DNA of 13,780 bases from Akkermansiaceae bacterium UBA6138 (GCA_002422425.1 DIVG01000038.1:16472-30251), one strand, 5' to 3'; counted from the stretch's first letter, positions 1 through 8,656 are shown. The notes: a model not told the origin generated them from the letters alone. Numbers and translations are program-made.

Positions 1-1587
1 CCTTCGGGCAAGCTCGGCATCCTCACCGATCCCTCCGATCCTCACGTGGCGCGGCAGCATCCGCAGGATTACCTCGACGGCATGGTCGCGATCATCACCG
101 GAGCCTTCGCCCAGGCGAAGGAAAGACGGCCAGATTTTGACCCCGCCGAGGTCATCGGTATTGGTATCGACACGACCGGCAGCACCCCGATCCCGGTGAA
201 TGCCGACGGCATCCCGCTCGCCCTCACGCCCGAGTTCGCCGACAATCTCAATGCCCACGTCTGGCTCTGGAAAGACCACACTGCCTACGAAGAGGCCGCC
301 GCGATCACCGCCCTCGCCGCTGAAAAGCGCCCGCAGTATCTCGCCAAGTGCGGGGGCATTTACTCCAGCGAATGGTGGTGGAGTAAGATCTGGCGATGCC
401 GCAAGGTCGATGAGGGTGTTTTCAATGCCGCCGCCTCGTGGGTTGAGCATTGCGACTGGCTTCCCGCTGTCTTGACGGGGAACGAGCGCCCCGACCTCAT
501 CAAGCGCAGCGTCTGCGCCGCAGGACACAAGGCCATGTTCGCCGAGGCCTGGGGCGGACTGCCCGACGCGGAGTTCCTCGCCGAGCTCGATCCGGCCCTC
601 GCCGAGCTGCGCGAGCGGCTTTATTCGACCGCTTATTCATCGGATACCAAAGCCGGCGATCTCACGACGGAGTGGGCCGTTAAACTCGGTCTCCCCGCCG
701 GCATTCCCGTCGCGGTCGGGGCCTTCGATGCCCATATGGGGGCGGTCGGGTCCGGGGTGAAAGCGGGCACGCTCGTGAAAATCCTCGGGACGAGCACCTG
801 TGACATCACCGTGCTGCCCGACGAGGCTCCCCTCGGCGACGTGCCGGGCGTCTGCGGGGTCGTCACCGGATCCGTCCTGCCCGGTCACTACGGGATCGAG
901 GCGGGGCAGTCCGCCGTGGGAGACGTCTTCCTCTGGTTCGTGAATCACCTCGTGCCCGATTCCTACGGCGGGACGGCGGATGAGAAATTTATTGAGATGG
1001 AGCGCCGCCTCTCCTTATTGAAACCCGGCGAGACCGGACTCCTCGCGCTCGATTGGAACAATGGCAACCGCACCATCCTCGTCGACACACGTCTTACCGG
1101 CCTCATCCTCGGACAGACGCTCTATACCGAAGCACACGAGATCTATCGTGCCCTGATCGAGGCAACCGCCTTTGGCGCGCTGCGTATCATCGAGCGCATG
1201 GAGGAGCACGGGATCGCCATCCACGAAGTCGTGAATACCGGCGGCCTCGCCGTGAAGAATGCCACTCTTATGCAGATTTACGCCGACATCCTCGGACGTC
1301 CCCTCAAGGTCGCGGCGAGTGAGCAGACCTGTGCTCTCGGTGCCGCTCTCTTCGGTGCGGTCAGCAGCGGTTCTGTGACGCTCGCCGAAGTGCAGAAAAA
1401 TTGCTGCCGTCATCGCGACCGGGTATATCTGCCGGTCCCTGAAAATCAGCAGGTATACGGCAAAATTTACGCTCTTTACAGGACGATCCACGACGCGTTC
1501 GGCATGGCCGGCGGGGAGGCTTCACTCTTTCACGTGATGAAGGATCTCATCACCATCCGGCAAGCGCAACGGCAGCGGCTTGAGTGA
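1..1587 (+). CDS. araB: L-ribulokinase, 5'-truncated by window edge
   Basis: FGGY-family carbohydrate kinase that phosphorylates L-ribulose to L-ribulose 5-phosphate with ATP in cytoplasmic L-arabinose catabolism. The frame is open from base 1, and the 15 codons before the GTG at 46 still match ribulokinase (the segment around DPSDPHVARQHPQDYL). The GTG is therefore internal, and the true start lies outside the window. Counting the first codon as 1, I see the family motif IDTTGST near 56-62, GGIYSSEWWW near 118, GAFDAHMGAVGSG near 240-252 with the likely catalytic Asp 243, KILGTSTCD near 260-268, and GGLAVKN near 414-420. These line up closely with E. coli AraB as I remember it. About 528 residues are present, against about 566 in E. 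coli AraB. What is missing is the extreme N-terminus with the first phosphate-binding strand-turn. No araA or araD is visible. It is convergent with tamA. Ribulokinase is far more likely than xylulokinase because of the SSEW and DCHMG-type motifs. Confidence 0.95.
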   Translation, partial: PSGKLGILTDPSDPHVARQHPQDYLDGMVAIITGAFAQAKERRPDFDPAEVIGIGIDTTGSTPIPVNADGIPLALTPEFADNLNAHVWLWKDHTAYEEAAAITALAAEKRPQYLAKCGGIYSSEWWWSKIWRCRKVDEGVFNAAASWVEHCDWLPAVLTGNERPDLIKRSVCAAGHKAMFAEAWGGLPDAEFLAELDPALAELRERLYSTAYSSDTKAGDLTTEWAVKLGLPAGIPVAVGAFDAHMGAVGSGVKAGTLVKILGTSTCDITVLPDEAPLGDVPGVCGVVTGSVLPGHYGIEAGQSAVGDVFLWFVNHLVPDSYGGTADEKFIEMERRLSLLKPGETGLLALDWNNGNRTILVDTRLTGLILGQTLYTEAHEIYRALIEATAFGALRIIERMEEHGIAIHEVVNTGGLAVKNATLMQIYADILGRPLKVAASEQTCALGAALFGAVSSGSVTLAEVQKNCCRHRDRVYLPVPENQQVYGKIYALYRTIHDAFGMAGGEASLFHVMKDLITIRQAQRQRLE

Positions 1588-1655
1588 TCGCCGCCTCGTT
1601 TCAACGCATCTTTCGTTCGCGACGCTCCTTGCAAACGGCGAGTGCATTTCCGACT
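1588..1655. other. convergent intergenic gap araB/tamA
   Basis: This 68-bp gap separates two genes that end towards each other (araB TGA at 1585-1587, tamA stop at 1656-1658). Convergent genes often share a bidirectional terminator. I looked for a strong hairpin followed by a T-run on either strand and found none, only a distant 5-bp complementarity (cgccg near 1589 and cggcg near 1636). Nothing else is recognised here. Confidence 0.5.
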
Positions 1656-3710
1656 TCAATAAGAGAAGCCGAAGCCAATGTGAAAGGTGCCCTGAGGCTC
1701 TCCCGGGCGCTGGTCGGGATTGTAGCCATACTCAAGGCGAAGCGGACCGATCGGCGTCTGGTAACGCAGTCCCAGGCCGACTGCGTAGCGCATGTCGTCA
1801 AGACCGGCGTCCGTGTCATCGATGATCAGATTGCCGGCATCGGCGAAGGGCACGAGGCTGAACCCTTCGAGCTGTTTGACCGGTATTTCGTATTCAAAAT
1901 TAAAAAGGGTGTAAAAATTCCCCCCGATGGCATTGCCGCTGAGCGGGTCTTTGAACCCGAGCGAGCGCTCCTGAAAGCTGCGCACGCTCTGGGCTCCGCC
2001 GGCAAAGAAGCGCAGGTCGATAGGGATGGCATCGGTCCCGCCCATCGGGGAAATCATCCCGGTTTTGGCGCTGAGTCTGAGGGTGTTTTGGCCGTGAGGC
2101 AGATAATAACCGAGTCGGCCGGTCGCCTTGAGGAATTCCACTTCGCTGCCGATCGCCGACGAGGCGGCGCTGATGGACGTTTGCGCGATGTAGCCCTTGC
2201 GTGGTTTACGAGGATCGTCGCGACGGTCGTGGGTGAAGGAGACCCCGAGGTGGTGGGACAGATAATGGCGATCACCGAGGTAAATTGGGTCGATCGCAGC
2301 GGCGTGCACGTCGGTATAGGCGGCTTCGCCAAAAAGGGCGAGCGAGTCTTGCATTTGCCGGCCAAAGCGCTTGCTCATTTCGTAGCGGCCCCCGGTCTTG
2401 AATTTTTCGTAGCCGTCTTCTTCACGGTTCGTGGCGAAGAGCCCGGTCCGCATCTGGTAGCCGCTCCCGAGGAACCAGGGGTCGATATACTCGATCTCCC
2501 CGAGGGCTCCGCGCATGGAGAATTCGATAGCGGAGTCGATCCGCCTCACACTTCCGAGCAGGTTCAGGTTGCGGAACTCAAATCCGCCGATCGCTCCCTC
2601 GTAGGTGGCAAAACCTCCGTAGACCCCGAGAGTGCGGGAGTCGCCCTCCTCAATGGCGATGTCGAGCAAATACGATCCGTCGTCCTGCTCCGTCACGTCG
2701 GTCCGCACGGTCTCGAAGGCGCCGGACTGCAGCAATTCTTCGACTGCCCGATTGGTTTCGGCAGGCGAGTAGGGCCCTTCGAGAATTTTTCCAAAGTGGC
2801 GGTCGAAGAATGAGCTGTTGATCTTCTCATTGCCGCTGACCCGTAATCCAGCGATGGCGACCGGCTCCCCCCAGTCCGCATCAACGGTGAGATTGACCCG
2901 CTCGCGCTCGAGAGTCTGCTCCGTAGTCGTTTCTTCGACGGTGACTTCCGCATAGAAATACCCCGCATCGACCGCGGCCGCCCGGATCCGGGCGGCAAGG
3001 TTCGCAGGAATGGCTCCGGTGAAGGCTTTACCGACAAATTCGGATCGTATCTTCGTGTATTCGCGAATGATGGAAGGGACGGGTGGATCGGGGAACTCGA
3101 TCTCGCCGACTTCGCCCCGGACTCCCTCGTCCACGGTGACCACGAGATGGGCGCGATTCGCGGCAAACGCGGAATCTACTTTCACCTCGACATGGCGGAA
3201 TCCGAGCAGTTTGTAAAATGAGATGACCTTCGCGCGTCCCTGCTGGATGTCCTTTGCGACGTAGGGAAGCGCTTCATTCGGCTTCTTCTCAAGGCGCTTT
3301 CGAGTCGCCGAGGTGAGCAGCTCGATCACGGCGGGAGTCTCCAGGGCCTGGTTCCCGCGGACGGAAATGTCGCCCACCATCAGTGAGTCACCTTCGGATA
3401 CGGTGAGGACAATCAGGGCAGCGCCACCCTGCCCGTGCAGTTTCCAGTCGACCGTGGCCGCTTTGTAGCCCTGCTCCCGCATGGCGTTCTCAAGAAAGAA
3501 AGCAAGGTCATCGGCTCTTGCCATAGTGACGCCGCCGGATTTGATCTGTTCCAGTGGGGAACTGATCCATCTCCTGGCTTGTTCCGGCGAGATCGACTGC
3601 AGGCCCGTGATCTGAACCAGTTCACGGGCGGCGAGCGATGCGGGCGCAAAAAAGCCGCCCGCCGCGAGGGCGATGCTGCAAAGCAAAGGCAGTTTTTTGA
3701 TTATCCCCAT
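1656..3710 (-). CDS. tamA: Omp85-superfamily outer-membrane protein, TamA-like
   Basis: Outer-membrane beta-barrel with periplasmic POTRA domains, probably the partner of the adjacent TamB-like protein in envelope biogenesis. It has 684 residues. A signal peptide covers about 1-27 (basic MGIIKK, hydrophobic core, cleavage after SLA or SLAA). Four POTRA-like units follow, at roughly 30-107, 110-195, 199-278 and 284-357; units 2 and 4 begin with recognisable VRGN and VSGN turns. The Omp85 barrel runs from about 358 to 684. It contains the conserved late-barrel segment GLGLRYQTPIGPLRLEYGY (644-662) and ends in FGFSY, an aromatic terminus as expected for barrels. The usual loop-6 V-R-G-F/Y motif appears as V-R-S-F (576-579). 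E. coli TamA has three POTRAs and BamA five, so the subfamily name rests mainly on the tamB neighbour. The start lies 21 bp after the tamB stop and no clear Shine-Dalgarno is present, so translational coupling is likely. Confidence 0.9.
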   Translation of the reverse strand: MGIIKKLPLLCSIALAAGGFFAPASLAARELVQITGLQSISPEQARRWISSPLEQIKSGGVTMARADDLAFFLENAMREQGYKAATVDWKLHGQGGAALIVLTVSEGDSLMVGDISVRGNQALETPAVIELLTSATRKRLEKKPNEALPYVAKDIQQGRAKVISFYKLLGFRHVEVKVDSAFAANRAHLVVTVDEGVRGEVGEIEFPDPPVPSIIREYTKIRSEFVGKAFTGAIPANLAARIRAAAVDAGYFYAEVTVEETTTEQTLERERVNLTVDADWGEPVAIAGLRVSGNEKINSSFFDRHFGKILEGPYSPAETNRAVEELLQSGAFETVRTDVTEQDDGSYLLDIAIEEGDSRTLGVYGGFATYEGAIGGFEFRNLNLLGSVRRIDSAIEFSMRGALGEIEYIDPWFLGSGYQMRTGLFATNREEDGYEKFKTGGRYEMSKRFGRQMQDSLALFGEAAYTDVHAAAIDPIYLGDRHYLSHHLGVSFTHDRRDDPRKPRKGYIAQTSISAASSAIGSEVEFLKATGRLGYYLPHGQNTLRLSAKTGMISPMGGTDAIPIDLRFFAGGAQSVRSFQERSLGFKDPLSGNAIGGNFYTLFNFEYEIPVKQLEGFSLVPFADAGNLIIDDTDAGLDDMRYAVGLGLRYQTPIGPLRLEYGYNPDQRPGEPQGTFHIGFGFSY

Positions 3711-3722
3711 TCTACAGGTGGT

Positions 3723-3738
3723 CCGGTCTCTTTACCGG
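3723..3738 (-). promoter_or_regulatory. small inverted repeat over the tamB stop codon
   Basis: The arms ccggt (3723-3727) and accgg (3734-3738) are perfectly complementary with a 6-nt loop. The structure overlaps the tamB stop codon (3732-3734) and ends 12 nt before the tamA ATG. No T-run follows, so it does not look like a terminator. It could influence translational coupling or RNA stability, but a 5-bp stem can occur by chance. Confidence 0.25.
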
Positions 3739-6700
3739 AAGCTGAATACATACTTCAAGAGTGCCCGATAGTCGCTTTCAGCGTCGACATCGCCAACAAA
3801 AAAAAGTTGTTTCCAAAGACGAATTTTGCCTCCGAAGGTTTGCTCGCCGGTTTCCTGCTTAACACGCCCGATCTCAAGTTCAGTTCTGTCTTCGAGCGTC
3901 TCGAGCAGGGTGGGTTCCCCGTGCACTTTGTCGCTCTTTTTTCGCAGGTTCCGGATAAACAGGGTCGCCGCCTTCGTCGCAGCCATCGAGCCGGTGTCGT
4001 CGCCGATGAGTTCGTCCCGTGTCGTTCCGGTCGCCAGCAGGGTGATGATATCTTCGCTGGGCAGCGGCGGAATGCTCGTGAGCACATACTGGGGCGAGAG
4101 AAGGCGGTTAAACAGGTAGATGTTGATCTGGTATCGATCCGCCTTGCCGCGCGCTTTGAACTCCAGGGTTCCGTTGAATCCAGTGCCCCGATCGAAGGCG
4201 ATGCGGCCCGTCTCCACGTCGATCTTGCTGAAAGGCAGGCTCAGCTCTCCCCGGGCAATATCGATATTACCGGTCGGATAAGGGTGACCGAGGGTGCCCT
4301 CGACTTTCAAGTCTGCGGTGATCGAAGACTCGACGAGATTGCTGCGAATGAGGAAGGGGTCCTTTGTATAAAGTCGCAAGTCCACCGCCCAGTCACGAAA
4401 GGGGGCAAGATCGAGACCCAAATTCAAGTCGGTAGCGAGGGGGGCACCGCCGCCGGGGCTTCGCTCCACGGTTGGCAGGACTGAGGTGTTGCGCGTCGGC
4501 ACCCCGAGAGGAAGTAAATCAACGTTTTTGAAGAACCGGCTGTTCGTGATCCCGATTTCCCCGGATAGAAGCGCTTTGGAAAAGGGGCCGTTGAGCCGGA
4601 CCTCGAGGTCGGATCGCACGTTAACATCGGTATTGCGGAAGACGAGGACTTCGCTGCCACTGAGGGTGAGGTCAAGGGCGGGTTCTTCCCCAGGTTTCAG
4701 AATGACCTCACCATGTCCGTCCACGATGCCGCCGGCGACAACGGCGTGGAGTCTCTCAAGGACGAAGCGATTTTCCTCGAAGCGGGCCGAGAGATCGATG
4801 TCATGGAGCGAGGGGGCGTTGCGGTCGGCGAGGCGCAGGCGATCCATCCCGAGCAGGCCGCTGCCGCGGATCTCGGGTTTTGAAATCGTGCCGCCGACTT
4901 CGGCATCGATGGCGATCTCACCACTGATCGATTCTATCGCCGGGATCTGAGCGGCGAGGAAACCGAGGGAACTGCGCTCCATTTTCGCTGTTGCCGTGAT
5001 TGTTTCATCGCCTAGTTTCCGCTCGCGGCGTGCCCAGGCGGCGGGGGCGAAGGGTAGGCTGGCATCGATCGCGAGCGGGTTAATATCCGGATGTTCGTAT
5101 TTACCGGTGAGGGTGAGGTGATCGCCGACACCGTTCACGGCGAGAGCCAGTTTACCTGCCGCGAGGGCCGTCTTTTCCCTTGGCACAAGAATACGGTCAA
5201 AGAGCAACTCAAGCTCAAGACCGGGAGCGGCCGGGGTGCCAGTGGCGCTGAGACTGAGGTTCACGTCTCCCTCGACCGGGCTTTCTTTTCCAAAAAGACG
5301 GGAAAGATGTTGCACGGGGAGGCTCTTCATCCGCATCGAGAGATCGAGCGGGAGCTCTTGTCCAAACCACTGATCCGGCGTCATTTTTTTGCGGTCAAGA
5401 GGGACGCCTCCCGCGAGGGTCAAGACTTCCCGGCCGCCGCTCTGCCCGCGCCAGTCAAGAAACTCGAGCCGACTCTCGTTCCATCGCATCGCACCGGCGA
5501 GGGTGAGCGGACGGCTCGTGATTTTCACCATGGGAAAATCTGCCGTCGTCTCGGTGTAGCTCCCGCTCAGCGCTAAATCGACGGGCTCGGCCCCTTCAGC
5601 CAGGGTGAGATGGTCGGCGGTGAGCGAGATCCCGCCGGCGTGGACACCCGCCGCAAGGTCCCCGCTGCCTTCCCAGTTCAGGACTGTGAGAGAGGGGAGC
5701 AGTGCCGCGATAGCTCGACCGTCGAGCAGCTTGCGCAGGCGGCTGTCCCGTGCCCCGAGATCGGCATTGAGGTCGAGCTTACCCCCATAAGTACGGTTCC
5801 CGAAATGATACTTCCCGTCCACCGTGATCTGGTTCGCCGAGTCGAGACCGGCAGCGAGGGTCACTGTCACAAGATCTCTTTCGGGGATATTCGCCGTGAA
5901 AGAGAGTGGCGAAAATCGCTGGTCGGCAATCGCAAAGGAGTCCGACCCGATCACGATTGAGCCACCGGCGAGCGATCCGCCGTTGACCTCAAGTCCGTCG
6001 ATCGAGGCGATCAGAGCGCCCGCGAGGGGAAGGTTTTTGAGGGGATCCGGCGCGAAGTCATGGAGGAGCAGGGCGCAGTCCTTCACGGCGAGGGCGGCGT
6101 TGACGCGGAGGGCGCGGGTTTTGAGGTCGGCAAAAGTGGCTGCGCCGCCGAGCTCAAGGCGTGCGGTCGCGTCGAGGGTGGTCCCGGACTGGTCAAAGTT
6201 GAGTTCCGCGAGGAGGGGTTTGGCCGTGGCGCTTGTGTCGGTTCCGGCCTTGAGCGAGATGTTTTCCATGGCCATCCCGTTCCAGTGCAGGCCGCTGATG
6301 ATCGCGTCGAGGCGGGCATCCCAGGTGGAGGGATTCGCGAGGTTGCCGACGAGACCCATCGAGGCCGATACAAGGGCGGCCGGCGAGGGGCTCTTCCCTT
6401 GTTCCTCTGCCCGATCTCCCGGCCGGGGATCAGGGCGGAAGGTGAGTCGGCCGTCGAGCTCGATCAAGTCAAAGGCCCCCCGGCCCGTGAGTTCACCCTC
6501 CATCGTGCCTGTAAGCGGCGGGCGCGCGGTGTAAAAACGGGTTACCTCCTCGAGAGCGAGGCCGGCCATCTTCAGATCGAGATGAAGCGGTTCTGCCTGG
6601 GCGAAGAAGGTGCCCTCCGGTCCCTTCTCGAAGGGAATCCTTGCAGCGAGGGTGAGGGGAGTAAGACCGGCTCGGGTGATTTTCCAGTCAGGAAGAGAGA

Positions 6701-8486
6701 TCACTTTCCCGTCCCAGGCCCCTGAACCGGATACGGTGACATCACCGGCGTTTAAAGTCACGGGGGCCAGCGAGGCGGAAGCGCCGTCATAGCGTGCCGC
6801 GATCTTCCCGCTGAGGGGTTGACCTGTGGCGATGACGACGGAAGCGAGATCGAGATCGAGGGCACCGCGGTGCTGCTTTTCGCGGAGCTGACCCGAGCCC
6901 TTCCAATCCAGCTTCGCAGCACCGGACAGTCTGTCGAACGCAAGCCCGGCGAGGACAGTTCCGAGGCGTCCTGCCGTATCGATCCGAACGAGGGCTCCGG
7001 CCTCATAGGCGAGTCTTCCCACGTCGAAGTTACCGTCAAGTCGGAGGTGGTTCGTCTCATCGAGATCAAATTCGGCGGCGAAGCGCAGGTGGTTGTCGGA
7101 TGCGACATTAGCCGCCACCTCAGCCTCCGGCAGCCGGACGCCGTTCCAGGCGAGATCTTTCGAGAGAAGCAAGAGGCTCCCCGATTGAATCGTTTTCCCG
7201 CCGATGAGCTGGATGTCCTGCATCGTGAGTGTGATCGCGCCGGTCAGGGGGACTTTGTCGGTAAAATCCGAGACGAGCTCACCGACTGAGGGCACTTCGA
7301 CCTGCATGCCGAAGGTGAGGGGAAGATTTCTGAGTTCTGCAATCGAGCCGGCCTTTTCAAAAGGAATCGTGCCGCTTGCCCTTGCGGTCGACCGCTCGCG
7401 CGCGGCTTCGAATTGCAACTGGTTGTCCGTCACCAGCAGCATGGCAGTGTCGGCACGGTGCTTGCCCCAGCCCGTGCCTGAGGCGATCAGTTTGCCGTTG
7501 AATTTCCAAGTTGCCGGAGTTGCGAAGTCACCCGAAAAACGCAGATCGAGATCGGTGAGGGAGCCCTTCAGCGGCGATGGCGTTCCATCCGGTATGGGCA
7601 GGACGAGCTTTTCGAGAGAGAGCCGCGATCCGGCGCGCAGACCCACTGCGATCTCGCCGGGGGATTTGAATGAGGTGATTAGCATGCCGTCGGCAGCGCG
7701 GACGAGGGCATCGACTGACCAGTCTCCCGGTTCAGTCTCGGCTACGGTCAACTTTTCGAGCGTGGCATATCGCAGAAGGGGCAGCGGACCAAAGGTGAGT
7801 TCGCGTTCGCGCCGGCTCACTACCGCTTTCACCGTCTCGAGGGGCTGTTGCCCGGGGAGATCGACTTTCCCGATGTGCAGCTTTCCATCCGCTGCCGCGG
7901 GGGTGGCGAGAGTGAGGTTTTGCACCGCGAAGGTTGTCTCACCCTGGTGAACGAAGACGGTCAGGTCCTCGATGAGAATGTCGCTCGCGAGCAGGTTCCA
8001 GAGCGGGCTGAATTCGGTCGGCGGTTTTTTCGCCTTCTTCGCGGCTCGCTCCTTTTCCTCCGGCGTCTTCTCGCCGGGATCGGGTAGGTAAAGGTTGAGG
8101 TGCGCCTTTTTGATCCGCACCGTCTCGAGCCAGGTGAGTTTGGCGGAGTTACGGATGAGATCGAGAGCGTTGTAACCGACCGCAAATTCCTCCACCGTCA
8201 GGGAAGTTGAGCCTTCGGCATCGCCGACAAAATTGATTCCATTGAGGGTGAACCCTGACCAGAGATTGCCGTCGATCTCGAAATCGCCAAGGAGTCCCTG
8301 CGAGCCCGCTGCTTTGACCCCGGCGTAGCGGGCCAGATAACGGAAGCCGGGTCCGTTGAGGAAGAGCGCGAAAAGCGGAAGAAAGACAAAGAAAAAAACG
8401 GTCGGCGCGACAAGACAACTGCGCCGCTTCATTTTAGGAACGGGAGCCTCGGCCTGCCCGGCTGGCATGTCGTCGAGTTCGGACAT
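3732..8486 (-). CDS. tamB: TamB/AsmA-like envelope protein (DUF490 C-terminus)
   Basis: Large periplasm-spanning protein of the TamB family. Members are anchored in the inner membrane and form a long hydrophobic beta groove reaching towards an Omp85 partner; they are linked to outer-membrane protein assembly and phospholipid transport. It has 1584 residues, against 1259 in E. coli TamB. After a short polar N-terminus, KMKRR leads into one transmembrane segment at about 24-43, an uncleaved anchor. A Lys/Glu-rich segment (about 136-157) interrupts the first beta region. The middle is a long run of alternating beta strands with many LTLxG/LDLxxSG-like turns and no catalytic motif. The TamB domain occupies about 1240-1584. 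It contains the conserved SIPPLPSEDIITLLATGTT stretch (1471-1489) and ends in YVFSFR. Internal Mets at 7 and 19 are alternative starts. None has a clear Shine-Dalgarno; Met19 would still keep the basic residues and the anchor. It is directly upstream of tamA. Confidence 0.93.
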   Translation of the reverse strand: MSELDDMPAGQAEAPVPKMKRRSCLVAPTVFFFVFLPLFALFLNGPGFRYLARYAGVKAAGSQGLLGDFEIDGNLWSGFTLNGINFVGDAEGSTSLTVEEFAVGYNALDLIRNSAKLTWLETVRIKKAHLNLYLPDPGEKTPEEKERAAKKAKKPPTEFSPLWNLLASDILIEDLTVFVHQGETTFAVQNLTLATPAAADGKLHIGKVDLPGQQPLETVKAVVSRRERELTFGPLPLLRYATLEKLTVAETEPGDWSVDALVRAADGMLITSFKSPGEIAVGLRAGSRLSLEKLVLPIPDGTPSPLKGSLTDLDLRFSGDFATPATWKFNGKLIASGTGWGKHRADTAMLLVTDNQLQFEAARERSTARASGTIPFEKAGSIAELRNLPLTFGMQVEVPSVGELVSDFTDKVPLTGAITLTMQDIQLIGGKTIQSGSLLLLSKDLAWNGVRLPEAEVAANVASDNHLRFAAEFDLDETNHLRLDGNFDVGRLAYEAGALVRIDTAGRLGTVLAGLAFDRLSGAAKLDWKGSGQLREKQHRGALDLDLASVVIATGQPLSGKIAARYDGASASLAPVTLNAGDVTVSGSGAWDGKVISLPDWKITRAGLTPLTLAARIPFEKGPEGTFFAQAEPLHLDLKMAGLALEEVTRFYTARPPLTGTMEGELTGRGAFDLIELDGRLTFRPDPRPGDRAEEQGKSPSPAALVSASMGLVGNLANPSTWDARLDAIISGLHWNGMAMENISLKAGTDTSATAKPLLAELNFDQSGTTLDATARLELGGAATFADLKTRALRVNAALAVKDCALLLHDFAPDPLKNLPLAGALIASIDGLEVNGGSLAGGSIVIGSDSFAIADQRFSPLSFTANIPERDLVTVTLAAGLDSANQITVDGKYHFGNRTYGGKLDLNADLGARDSRLRKLLDGRAIAALLPSLTVLNWEGSGDLAAGVHAGGISLTADHLTLAEGAEPVDLALSGSYTETTADFPMVKITSRPLTLAGAMRWNESRLEFLDWRGQSGGREVLTLAGGVPLDRKKMTPDQWFGQELPLDLSMRMKSLPVQHLSRLFGKESPVEGDVNLSLSATGTPAAPGLELELLFDRILVPREKTALAAGKLALAVNGVGDHLTLTGKYEHPDINPLAIDASLPFAPAAWARRERKLGDETITATAKMERSSLGFLAAQIPAIESISGEIAIDAEVGGTISKPEIRGSGLLGMDRLRLADRNAPSLHDIDLSARFEENRFVLERLHAVVAGGIVDGHGEVILKPGEEPALDLTLSGSEVLVFRNTDVNVRSDLEVRLNGPFSKALLSGEIGITNSRFFKNVDLLPLGVPTRNTSVLPTVERSPGGGAPLATDLNLGLDLAPFRDWAVDLRLYTKDPFLIRSNLVESSITADLKVEGTLGHPYPTGNIDIARGELSLPFSKIDVETGRIAFDRGTGFNGTLEFKARGKADRYQINIYLFNRLLSPQYVLTSIPPLPSEDIITLLATGTTRDELIGDDTGSMAATKAATLFIRNLRKKSDKVHGEPTLLETLEDRTELEIGRVKQETGEQTFGGKIRLWKQLFFVGDVDAESDYRALLKYVFSFR

Positions 8487-8523
8487 CGGGGAAGAGAGGG
8501 ATGCCGTTTCGCCGGGAACCGAA

Positions 8524-8537
8524 GCCCCGCAGGGGGC
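8524..8537 (-). promoter_or_regulatory. GC hairpin in the tamB leader
   Basis: gcccc (8524-8528) and ggggc (8533-8537) form a perfect 5-bp GC stem with a 4-nt loop, 37 nt upstream of the tamB start. It is followed on the minus strand by mixed sequence rather than a T-run, so it is not a typical terminator. It may be a structured 5' leader element. It does not match any riboswitch class I can recognise. Confidence 0.25.
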
Positions 8538-8574
8538 GGGTAGCGCCGGATTGGCTTACATCCGCTGATCAATC

Positions 8575-8602
8575 ATTAAAGCCCACAATCAGCAATTCGC
8601 AA
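8575..8602 (-). promoter_or_regulatory. candidate sigma70-type promoter for tamBA
   Basis: Read on the minus strand, TTGCGA (8602-8597; four of six match TTGACA) lies 16 bp from TTTAAT (8580-8575; five of six match TATAAT). The predicted transcript would have a leader of about 80 nt before the tamB ATG, including the small GC hairpin. It sits between the candidate terminator of the upstream gene and tamB, where a promoter is expected. The prediction is by eye only. Confidence 0.33.
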
Positions 8603-8632
8603 GTAAGGGATATACCCCATAGAATCGGGGTG

Positions 8633-8656
8633 AAAAACCTGAAGGCCTCACTCCAG
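8633..8656 (-). terminator. candidate rho-independent terminator after the DUF1080/cytochrome gene
   Basis: On the minus strand, CTGGAG (8656-8651) pairs with CTTCAG (8644-8639) over six base pairs including one G-U, with a 6-nt loop. It is followed by G and then five T residues (8637-8633). It begins 12 nt beyond the stop codon of the upstream gene (8669-8671). The stem is short and only moderately stable, but position and T-run fit a terminator separating this gene from tamBA. Confidence 0.4.

Noticed and set aside
1584..2813. 409-codon open frame on the plus strand after araB, overlapping tamA
   Set aside because: It is antisense to the tamA barrel and POTRA region, which has strong family features. 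The protein sequence is not recognisable and there is no sign of an independent start signal.
3435..4484. 349-codon plus-strand frame across the tamB/tamA junction
   Set aside because: It covers the opposite strand of two convincing genes and has no motif or plausible composition; I treat it as a shadow frame.
4655..8260. Recurring short DNA words such as gagggtgag through tamB, considered as a DNA repeat
   Set aside because: They encode the frequent Leu-Thr-Leu strand motif of the TamB beta structure in varying surroundings, with no fixed spacing; this is protein-level repetition, not a DNA repeat array.
8615..8630. cccc...gggg inverted repeat in the gap upstream of tamB
   Set aside because: It is only a 4-bp stem with an 8-nt loop and no supporting context beyond being near the candidate terminator.
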